Positions 1 through 4,278 of a stretch of DNA of 6,010 bases are shown piece by piece. A program made the position numbers and the translations under genes. The stretch is from positions 1-6,010 of the forward strand of contig DSAJ01000053.1 in the NCBI GenBank assembly GCA_011372835.1, given 5' to 3'. This DNA is from Methanomicrobia archaeon (GTDB taxonomy: Archaea > Methanobacteriota_B > Thermococci > Methanofastidiosales > NM3). Each line of letters begins with the position of its first letter. Positions within the stretch are counted from its first letter, which is position 1. Below the pieces are notes generated by a model. That model was not told the DNA's origin and did not search any database. It was given only the letters and a program-made list of their open reading frames with translations.

Positions 1-59
1 CAATCGCCCTCTGCGACATAGAGCGTGCATCGCCTCCATACCGCTTCTGACGCGGTCAC
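1..59 (-). CDS. possible 5' end of an unknown gene (partial)
   Basis: A GTG codon at 59-57 opens a frame that stays open to the window edge and gives VTASEAVWRRCTLYVAEGD, a plausible protein start. It lies 4 bp after the stop of the PAS gene on the same strand, so it could be the next gene of that transcript. No ribosome binding site is visible. An alternative frame from ATG at 39 or 30 is also open to the edge but looks less protein-like. Only 19 codons are visible, so no function can be given. Confidence 0.3.
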   Translation of the reverse strand, partial: MTASEAVWRRCTLYVAEGD

Positions 60-63
60 TCGT

Positions 64-672
64 TCATCGCGGTACATTCATCCCACACGGCAACTGGACC
101 ATTTCTTCCTTTGATGTTGGAGTGAACTCCATCGCGACAAGCAGGCCCATGAATCCTTCGAAGTCGGCGAGGTCATAGTACATGGCGCCCTCGAGCGTCC
201 CCATCTGCCTGTTGAGCAGGTTCATCCGATTGGTACGTGCCATCATCGCGAAGCTCTTGTTGGCGCCAAGGATCTTTCCCTCATAGGTCGTGACGGCAAG
301 CGCCTTGTGGCCCTCCATCTCGACGAGTGCGTTGTACTCCCTGATCATCTGCGTGTCGTCAAGGCGTGTTGCGATGCCGACCGTTCCACCGTCAGGATGG
401 GGGCGGATCACGATGTTGTTGAGAAATGCCCTGAGGTCGCTTCGCAGGTTGACCGTGGTGAACTCGACCTCGCTTCCCTCATCGACATCATCGAGGATGT
501 TGTCAAGCATGAGCTTCCTGCGCTTATCGACATCCATGCGCTCGATCGAGTGAATGAACGTGTTGAGCGACCAGTCCATCACCTCGTCTGCCTCGAAGCC
601 GAAGAGCTCTTCGGCCTCCGGCGACCAGTGGGTGACAAAGCCTACGTCATCGATTCGAATAATAGCCTGCAT
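64..672 (-). CDS. small PAS-domain sensory protein
   Basis: This 202-residue soluble protein appears to consist of PAS-type sensing modules only. Residues 1-113 are PAS-like: IIRIDDVGFVTHWSPEAEEL is the typical start of a PAS fold, followed by LFGFEADEVM and a closing strand near IVIRPHPDGG. Residues about 114-202 look like a second, shorter or degenerate PAS unit (ALAVTTYEGKILGANKSFAM). No histidine kinase, receiver, GGDEF or DNA-binding part is visible, so it probably acts through a partner. I chose the ATG at 672-670 over the far upstream ATG at 855. The extra N-terminal residues are not PAS-like, they would run through the promoter, and a TATA box at 694-702 sits about 26 bp upstream of 672, as expected for a leaderless mRNA. 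The ligand and partner cannot be read from the sequence. Confidence 0.75.
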   Translation of the reverse strand: MQAIIRIDDVGFVTHWSPEAEELFGFEADEVMDWSLNTFIHSIERMDVDKRRKLMLDNILDDVDEGSEVEFTTVNLRSDLRAFLNNIVIRPHPDGGTVGIATRLDDTQMIREYNALVEMEGHKALAVTTYEGKILGANKSFAMMARTNRMNLLNRQMGTLEGAMYYDLADFEGFMGLLVAMEFTPTSKEEMVQLPCGMNVPR

Positions 673-693
673 GAACACACTTACGCGCACCTG

Positions 694-702
694 CTTAAAA
701 AG
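694..702 (-). promoter_or_regulatory. TATA box of the PAS gene
   Basis: CTTTTTAAG on the minus strand is centred about 26 bp upstream of the ATG at 672. This predicts transcription starting at or next to the start codon. A GGTG motif about 15 nt before the ATG is too far away to be a convincing ribosome binding site, which also favours a leaderless message. Confidence 0.5.
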
Positions 703-809
703 GTTAATCGAAAAGGGGCTTTGCACATAAAGACTACTTTGAACATGCAGGCCCTGTCGACTGAACATAAAGCATGGTCTTCTTTTCCAATTGTTATACT
801 GCTCTTCCT

Positions 810-1108
810 GCATATTCCATTTATGCGCCCTCTTCCTAGTATCGTTTGTGTACACATATCGAACGCGCCAGGTGGCGCCCTATGGGGCTGCGCGTCAGCA
901 GGGGCCTATTTGTCGCCGGAGACGGCAGCGTTGTCAACGCTGCATACAAGATTTGTGAAAAGCATTCCCCAATGCGCTTGCGGAGGGGATAGAGGATGCC
1001 AGCGTGCATCCGGTGCGCATGCCGCTTGGCACTGCGCGCGAATGCACATGAAAAGATACGATTATATGTGCAAAGCCTCGAAAAGGGATACCAGCAGACA
1101 CAATGCTG
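810..1108. other. hairpin-dense intergenic segment, candidate structured RNA
   Basis: This stretch holds a run of short, mostly perfect inverted repeats and no credible protein. In order: GCATA/TATGC (810-826); GCGCC-aggt-GGCGC (865-878); GCCC-tatg-GGGC (877-888); GCTG/CAGC (887-899); GCCG-gaga-CGGC with a GNRA loop (915-926); GCAGCGTT-gtc-AACGCTGC (925-943); GCATT-cccc-AATGC (962-975); GGATGC/GCATCC (994-1011); GTGCGCATGCC paired with GGCA-c-TGCGCGC (1013-1039, one bulged C, one G-U pair); TGCACAT/ATGTGCA (1043-1072); CAGCA/TGCTG (1092-1108). It is GC-rich between AT-rich flanks. A plus-strand transcript could start after CATTTATG (818-825) and stop at the T-rich tract 1159-1178. A minus-strand transcript from the TATA-like tract at 1165-1174 is equally possible. 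I found no RNase P P4 or SRP helix-8 signature, so the family is unknown. Confidence 0.45.
847..856. promoter_or_regulatory. 10-bp palindrome TGTGTACACA
   Basis: This perfect palindrome lies just before the hairpin-rich stretch and is enclosed by CGTT (843-846) and AACG (862-865), which can pair around it. It could be a dimeric regulator site or the closing part of a structured element. No regulator can be assigned. Confidence 0.25.
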
Positions 1109-1158
1109 TGGGAGGTGGAAACAAATAGCTGATTGTGCCTGCTACCTCTTCCATTCGG

Positions 1159-1178
1159 TTTCCCTTTTTAAATTTTTC
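1159..1178. promoter_or_regulatory. T/A-rich tract: possible terminator (+) or TATA box (both strands)
   Basis: The tract contains CCCTTTTTAAATTTTTC. Read on the plus strand, the two T runs could end a transcript coming from the hairpin region. Read on the minus strand it gives TTTAAAAAGG, a good archaeal TATA match that would start a minus-strand transcript near 1142 going into the hairpin region. The sequence alone does not decide between these roles. Confidence 0.3.
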
Positions 1179-1243
1179 TGAAATGAAGGGTGCGATACAT
1201 TCATCGTTTTCACCTTGGAAAACTGCACCTGCAAAACGCAAAT

Positions 1244-1251
1244 CTTTATAA
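1244..1251 (+). promoter_or_regulatory. TATA box of the small membrane protein gene
   Basis: CTTTATAA is centred about 27 bp upstream of the ATG at 1275. This spacing predicts a leaderless mRNA and is the main reason for choosing 1275 over the in-frame ATG at 1215, which lies upstream of the TATA box and would be outside the transcript. Confidence 0.55.
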
Positions 1252-1274
1252 TGCATCATGCACAGATAGCGTGG

Positions 1275-1715
1275 ATGAGCATCAAGTCACGATTGCGTGG
1301 TGTGGAAAAGCAGCAGGTCAAACGGGAGAAGAGAAAGGCCAAGGTCGAGGAACGTGAGGAACGCAGGGACTTCCCTCCGCTCGTGCTCATGGGCATCCTC
1401 GCAGCAGGCAGCCTGATCGCCCTCATGCCCATACCGCTATGGTTCCTGTTTTTGATCTTTCCGCTAGTCACTCGCAACATGGCCACATGGGACTTTTGGA
1501 CATCACTAAAGGTCGGAGCGATGATATCCATCGTGACGTTTATCACGAGGCTGGTTTTCTATCTCAGCGAAATAGGCATCGTCGATTTGCTGATGTACTT
1601 TGGATACAGCCTTGCCATCATCACACTGCTGCTCTATACCGGTTCGTTCCTCGTTGCGTTGTTTCAGGGAAAGGGCGTTGAAAAGAAAGCAACCGGAAAG
1701 AAAAAGAAGAAGTGA
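1275..1715 (+). CDS. small integral membrane protein of unknown function
   Basis: I do not recognise the family. The 146-residue product has three parts. Residues 1-33 are extremely charged (Lys, Arg, Glu, Gln; KREKRKAKVEEREERRDF) and likely form a helix or coiled coil on the cytoplasmic side. Residues about 35-65 are hydrophobic with a Pro-Ile-Pro kink (52-54) and could be one long or two short membrane segments. Two further segments lie at about 78-97 and 102-130. The C-terminus is a lysine tail ending in five lysines. The positive ends suggest both termini face the cytoplasm, perhaps touching nucleic acid, ribosome or acidic lipid heads, but this is inference. The start is set by the TATA box at 1244-1251. 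No signal peptide or catalytic motif is visible. The gene is monocistronic and converges on the sulfurtransferase gene: the two stop codons abut in the palindrome TGATCA (1713-1718). Confidence 0.7.
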   Translation: MSIKSRLRGVEKQQVKREKRKAKVEEREERRDFPPLVLMGILAAGSLIALMPIPLWFLFLIFPLVTRNMATWDFWTSLKVGAMISIVTFITRLVFYLSEIGIVDLLMYFGYSLAIITLLLYTGSFLVALFQGKGVEKKATGKKKKK

Positions 1716-2327
1716 TCACTCGAGTTCGAACACGAGCTCGATGCCGCGCTCAAGCTCCTCGACGATGATGCCGTTTGCACGCGTTTGTGGATGTGACGGC
1801 ACGGCCTTGCATCCTGCGGCGCCCTCAACGGAGATGTCATACGTCCCGATATCCTTTGCGATCTGTTCTATCTCCAGCTTGTCCATGCACAATAGGGGGC
1901 GCACGACGTGGCGGGGGCTTGCCTTGGATATGAGGATCATGTTGTCAAGCGTCTGCGAGGCCACCTGACCGAGGTTCTCGCCCGTGACGATGACATCGGC
2001 GCCCTCATCGTCTGCCACCTCGTTGGCGAGCTTCATCATGGCCCTCTTGCACAACACGCACACATACGAGCGCGACTTCTCAGAGATCGAGGTAATGATA
2101 TTTTGCAGGTTTGGGCCGTGCTTGAGCACATAGAGCTTGATGGGATGGCCATGCAGCTCTGCCAGGTGCATGATGAGGCGCTTGGTCACCTCGAGGTTGA
2201 TCGGTTCAGAGAATGGAGACGTGTCGTAGGTAAGTGCGATGACATCATACCCCTGCTCGAGTGCCAGATGGCACGCCACGGGGCTGTCAATGCCGTCCGA
2301 GATGAGTGCGATCGCCTTTTTCACCAC
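1716..2327 (-). CDS. ThiI-like PP-loop tRNA sulfurtransferase, stand-alone catalytic domain
   Basis: This 203-residue protein matches the adenylating PP-loop half of ThiI, the enzyme that makes 4-thiouridine at tRNA position 8. The ATP-binding loop is at residues 10-15 (SDGIDSPVA); most ThiI proteins have SGGIDSPVA, so Gly is replaced by Asp at residue 11. Further ThiI signatures are a CxxC at 90-93 (CVLCKR), GENLGQVASQTL at 116-127, RPLLCMDKLEI at 143-153, and a third cysteine at 173 before VPSHPQT. Three such cysteines hold an iron-sulfur cluster in some archaeal ThiI enzymes, or could carry persulfide. The usual N-terminal ferredoxin-like and THUMP tRNA-binding domains are absent, so tRNA contact must come from elsewhere. 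The gene is the last of the SepCysE-SepCysS operon. The start is GTG at 2327 or the adjacent GTG at 2324; a GGGTGGA motif (2334-2328) sits very close upstream. It is in frame with SepCysS across one UAG. Another PP-loop role in sulfur transfer is possible. Confidence 0.8.
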   Translation of the reverse strand: MVKKAIALISDGIDSPVACHLALEQGYDVIALTYDTSPFSEPINLEVTKRLIMHLAELHGHPIKLYVLKHGPNLQNIITSISEKSRSYVCVLCKRAMMKLANEVADDEGADVIVTGENLGQVASQTLDNMILISKASPRHVVRPLLCMDKLEIEQIAKDIGTYDISVEGAAGCKAVPSHPQTRANGIIVEELERGIELVFELE

Positions 2328-2333
2328 TCCACC

Positions 2334-3476
2334 CTACATATACTTGTCCTTAATCTCTAAAAAGCTTTCCACAATGTAGTCGACCTGCTCGTCGGTAAAT
2401 CCGAACGTCGAGAACTTGAAGTGCTTGGTGCGACCAGGCTTGATCCCGACGATGCCGCGCGACTTGAGCTCCTTTGCGAGGAAATAGCCGCGTTTCTTGT
2501 GGTGTGAGGCGATCTCGTCGTAGGCTGGCGTCTCGAGGGCGATGATGTCGTGCTCCTTGGGCGACGTGCCAAGAAGGGAGAATCCTCCGGCATCCATAAG
2601 GCGCGAAACGACGGAACGGGCATGTGCGACCTCCCTGTCCCAGTGCTTGACGCGTTCTGTTACATACGGGAACGACGAGATGAGTGCGACGACCTCCGAG
2701 CCGCGCGTTGAGCAGCCGAGGATCTCGATCGGTTTGACGGGATACTCCTTCGAGAAGCGTATGATCCTGTCGCGATACTCCTCATTCACAGCAAGGAGGC
2801 CAGCGTTCCCGCCGCCGATTGCCCACGACTTGTGGGCAGAGCATGCGATGAAGTCCACACCGAGCTCATGTCCCGATACCGGCATCCTGCCTGCAGAATA
2901 TGCGGCGTTCAGGAGGACGGGGACACCGTGGTCGTGGCACACCGAAGCGATAGCCTTCGCATCGACGACATTGCCGTAGTTCCCATCCACATGGGTCACG
3001 ACGGCAAGCGCCGGAGGTCGGCCGTGCGCCCTTGTACCCTCTTCGATCGCCTCTTCGAACATGGCGGGCGTGACCTCATAGGTGGGATGCCCCGACGTTT
3101 CGGTGCGTATCACCGGCACGCCGTTGCGTTCGGCTGCAACAAGCGTCGAATAGTGTGCATTGCCATCGGTTACCATCCAGTCGTCCCTGGACACAAGAGA
3201 ATGTATGACCGCCTCCTTTGCCTCGCGCGCACCGTTGGTAAGGAGCGCATTGTCCATGCCAAGGAACGCAGAGACATCCTCGATGAACTGCCTGATGGGT
3301 GGTTTGTCCGTTGTTCTAAGCGAACCCTTGCACGCATCGCAGACGGCATAGCCATCGACCCACGAGAATATCGCCTTGCGGGTGTCGGCGGGCGTTCGGC
3401 CTCCCGTCTGGAGGGGATTGATGTTAAGATAGAGTTCCTCGACCATGCGTTCCCCGATGCCGCATGCAAGGCTCAC
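2334..3476 (-). CDS. pscS: O-phospho-L-seryl-tRNA:Cys-tRNA synthase (SepCysS)
   Basis: SepCysS is a cytoplasmic PLP enzyme that turns phosphoserine on tRNA-Cys into cysteine, the second step of the tRNA-dependent cysteine route after SepRS. The 380-residue product is near the usual length. The N-terminus has the family pattern LNINPLQTGGRTPADTRKAI. The essential cysteines are present as CDAC (Cys46, Cys49) and ILGCSTRGS (Cys255), with the same spacing as the three conserved cysteines of characterised enzymes. NGAREAKEAV (81-90), THVDGNYGNVVD (161-172) and the PLP lysine Lys216 in CSAHKS complete the fold-type I core. The start is GTG at 3476, overlapping the stop of the upstream small gene as GTGA, with a purine-rich GAGGAGGAG just before it, so translation is probably coupled. 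ATG at residue 11 is the alternative start. The stop is TAG, followed two sense codons later by the in-frame start of the sulfurtransferase gene. SepRS is not in the window. Confidence 0.93.
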   Translation of the reverse strand: MSLACGIGERMVEELYLNINPLQTGGRTPADTRKAIFSWVDGYAVCDACKGSLRTTDKPPIRQFIEDVSAFLGMDNALLTNGAREAKEAVIHSLVSRDDWMVTDGNAHYSTLVAAERNGVPVIRTETSGHPTYEVTPAMFEEAIEEGTRAHGRPPALAVVTHVDGNYGNVVDAKAIASVCHDHGVPVLLNAAYSAGRMPVSGHELGVDFIACSAHKSWAIGGGNAGLLAVNEEYRDRIIRFSKEYPVKPIEILGCSTRGSEVVALISSFPYVTERVKHWDREVAHARSVVSRLMDAGGFSLLGTSPKEHDIIALETPAYDEIASHHKKRGYFLAKELKSRGIVGIKPGRTKHFKFSTFGFTDEQVDYIVESFLEIKDKYM

Positions 3477-3652
3477 AGCATCTCCTCCTCGATCGTGTCA
3501 AGGGACGTGCGGACCTTTTCAAGAAGTGAGATGAGCTCCTCCCTGTCACGTTCGGAAAGGGAATGGAAGGGACGAGTGCGCCGCCAAACCTCCTGAATAT
3601 CGATGAGCGCAAAAATTGCATTGTACGTGTTTTGCACGGAACGTTCGCTCAT
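3473..3652 (-). CDS. small SepCysE-like scaffold protein (C-terminally short form)
   Basis: This is a 59-residue, mostly helical, charged protein beginning MSERSVQNTYNAIFALIDI and ending SLDTIEEEML. It is the first gene of the operon and its TGA overlaps the GTG of SepCysS by 4 nt, so it is almost surely made together with it. Full-length SepCysE bridges SepRS, SepCysS and tRNA-Cys in class I methanogens. Shortened homologs lacking the C-terminal part, fused to or encoded next to SepCysS, are described from other archaea. Position and size fit this type, but I judge homology by context more than by a recognised motif. The start is ATG at 3652: it has a strong ribosome binding site AAGGTGAT (3663-3656) 3 nt upstream and a TATA box at 3693-3686. 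No cysteine or membrane segment is present. It could instead be an unrelated small partner of SepCysS. Confidence 0.65.
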   Translation of the reverse strand: MSERSVQNTYNAIFALIDIQEVWRRTRPFHSLSERDREELISLLEKVRTSLDTIEEEML

Positions 3653-3655
3653 GGT

Positions 3656-3663
3656 ATCACCTT
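3656..3663 (-). promoter_or_regulatory. ribosome binding site of the SepCysE-like gene
   Basis: AAGGTGAT on the minus strand matches the archaeal anti-Shine-Dalgarno sequence (ATCACCTCC core) and ends 3 nt before the ATG at 3652. It fixes the start of the 59-residue gene and contrasts with the apparently leaderless genes around it. Confidence 0.6.
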
Positions 3664-3672
3664 GATGTTAGC

Positions 3673-3687
3673 ATGTGCGGGGCACAT
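3673..3687. promoter_or_regulatory. inverted repeat, candidate operator of the SepCysS operon
   Basis: ATGTGC-GGG-GCACAT is a perfect 6-bp inverted repeat. It starts at the edge of the TATA box (3686-3693) and ends about 10 bp before the expected transcription start. Archaeal repressors commonly bind between TATA box and start site, so this is a good operator position. If transcribed it could also be a hairpin, but the expected start lies downstream of it. A further GCACAT half-site is at 3716-3721. Confidence 0.4.
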
Positions 3688-3693
3688 ATAAAA
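3686..3693 (-). promoter_or_regulatory. TATA box of the SepCysE-SepCysS-sulfurtransferase operon
   Basis: TTTTATAT on the minus strand predicts transcription starting near 3664, giving a leader of about 12 nt that just includes the ribosome binding site. It lies downstream of tRNA-Cys on the same strand, so the operon can be transcribed independently of the tRNA. Confidence 0.55.
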
Positions 3694-3727
3694 CTTTGGA
3701 GCCATATGCCATGACGCACATGATTTC

Positions 3728-3761
3728 TGATTATCCTAGAGGACCAAGTTGGTATGATTAT
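3728..3761. repeat. direct repeats TGATTAT flanking inverted repeat ACCAA-g-TTGGT
   Basis: TGATTAT occurs at 3728-3734 and again at 3755-3761, 27 bp apart. Between them ACCAAGTTGGT (3743-3753) is a perfect 5-bp inverted repeat around one central base. The block sits 35-75 bp upstream of the TATA box of the SepCysS operon, where an activator could bind, and downstream of tRNA-Cys. The function is unproven. Confidence 0.3.
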
Positions 3762-3782
3762 GCAATTTGAGTGAGGCGTAAG

Positions 3783-3829
3783 ATAAAGGGAAGAAAGGAA
3801 AGCTTACAAAAGATTGACATATGCAGAAG
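3783..3829 (-). terminator. pyrimidine-rich tract after tRNA-Cys, possible terminator
   Basis: Read on the minus strand, the tRNA 3' end is followed by TCTTCT and then several T-rich runs (ATCTTTTG, GCTTTCCTTTC, CCCTTTATC). Archaeal RNA polymerase often stops at such oligo-T tracts without a hairpin. This would end the tRNA transcript before the SepCysS operon promoter. Confidence 0.3.
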
Positions 3830-3900
3830 AGCCGGGGGGGAGATTTGAACTCCCGTGCGAGGATCTGCAGTCCACTGCCAAGCCGCTAGGCGACCCCGGC
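3830..3900 (-). tRNA. tRNA-Cys (anticodon GCA)
   Basis: This is a complete 71-nt cloverleaf without intron. The acceptor stem GCCGGGG pairs perfectly with CCCCGGC (3831-3837). The D stem GCC/GGC carries a loop containing GCGGC. The anticodon loop CTGCAGA gives anticodon GCA (Cys) with G37. The T arm is GGGAG-TTCAAAT-CTCCC. The discriminator base is U73, the hallmark of tRNA-Cys. CCA is not encoded (UCU follows). The anticodon stem GTGGA/TCCTC has a U28-U42 mismatch. GCA, G37 (methylated in archaea) and U73 are features recognised by SepRS, so the tRNA fits the phosphoserine route. U8 (3893) is present, the position thiolated by ThiI. The gene lies upstream of the SepCysE-SepCysS operon on the same strand, with its own promoter. 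Confidence 0.96.
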
Positions 3901-3929
3901 ATGAAGGCATGTATCATAATTTTTGACTG

Positions 3930-3937
3930 CTTAAAAG
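3930..3937 (-). promoter_or_regulatory. TATA box of tRNA-Cys
   Basis: CTTTTAAG on the minus strand is centred about 33 bp upstream of the mature tRNA 5' end. This allows a start about 26 bp downstream and a short 5' leader for RNase P removal. Confidence 0.45.
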
Positions 3938-3980
3938 CTTTTCGGAATTGCTCCGATGTCTATTTTTTCCGTTGAAATGG

Positions 3981-3992
3981 AAAAATATTTTT
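3981..3992 (+). promoter_or_regulatory. TATA box of the DUF504 gene
   Basis: AAAAATATTTTT is centred about 28 bp upstream of the ATG at 4015. No ribosome binding site is seen, so a leaderless mRNA is likely. The promoter is divergent from that of tRNA-Cys. Confidence 0.45.
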
Positions 3993-4014
3993 CGTATGAC
4001 GTCGATGAGTATTC

Positions 4015-4278
4015 ATGCGCGCACGAGAGATGCTCAACAAGCTCAAATGGCACCCGGATTACGAGGCGCGGCGTTACACGGTGGTCTATCTTCACAGGGG
4101 CGCACCGAGAAACGAACGCGCCATAGCGTTCGAGGACATCGAAGAACTGTGCACCTCCGACTTTCGCATCGTGCGCGAAGACGGCATCGAAAGCTACATA
4201 CCCTACCACAGGGTGCTGCGCATCGAGGGTCCAGATGGCAAGGTGGTATGGAGAAAGCGACCTTCGCCCACCACTTAG
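4015..4278 (+). CDS. DUF504/UPF0248 family protein, predicted RNA-end recognition domain
   Basis: This 87-residue basic protein has the DUF504 (COG1531, MJ1316-like) pattern: an N-terminal MRAREMLNKLKWHPDYEARR, a central YTVVYLHRGAPRNERAIAF, and a C-terminal SYIPYHRVLRIEGPDGKVVW. The length is normal for the archaeal single-domain form. The family is predicted to recognise RNA ends carrying 2',3'-cyclic phosphate and is linked to RNA repair; to my knowledge this rests on comparative genomics more than on biochemistry. The start at 4015 is set by the TATA box at 3981-3992 and by the conserved MxAREML-type beginning. The gene is divergent from tRNA-Cys, which fits an RNA-related job but may be chance. 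Its TAG stop overlaps the TAA stop of the convergent MBL-fold gene (TTAG, 4275-4278). Confidence 0.85.
   Translation: MRAREMLNKLKWHPDYEARRYTVVYLHRGAPRNERAIAFEDIEELCTSDFRIVREDGIESYIPYHRVLRIEGPDGKVVWRKRPSPTT

Noticed and set aside
673..855. N-terminal extension of the PAS protein to the ATG at 855
   Set aside because: The extra residues are not domain-like and the TATA box at 694-702 lies inside this stretch. The start at 672 fits a leaderless mRNA.
810..1108. CRISPR array
   Set aside because: The hairpins differ in sequence from one another and there is no regular repeat-spacer pattern.
307..1128. 273-codon open frame on the plus strand
   Set aside because: Its first half lies antisense to the PAS gene and its second half crosses the hairpin region. 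The translation is rich in Cys, His and Arg without any domain pattern, and it has no fitting promoter.
848..1178. SRP RNA or RNase P RNA gene
   Set aside because: The length and position would fit, but I could not find the conserved SRP helix-8 or RNase P P4 signatures on either strand, so I left it as an unassigned structured candidate.
1215..1274. N-terminal extension of the membrane protein to the ATG at 1215
   Set aside because: The TATA box at 1244-1251 lies downstream of that ATG and positions transcription to begin at about 1275.
2832..3596. 254-codon plus-strand open frame
   Set aside because: It lies antisense to SepCysS and the SepCysE-like gene. Its composition is that of a reverse-frame shadow in GC-rich DNA.
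3653..3829. Leader riboswitch or attenuator for the cysteine operon
   Set aside because: The predicted transcription start leaves only about 12 nt of leader, so the inverted repeats upstream would act as DNA sites, not as RNA.
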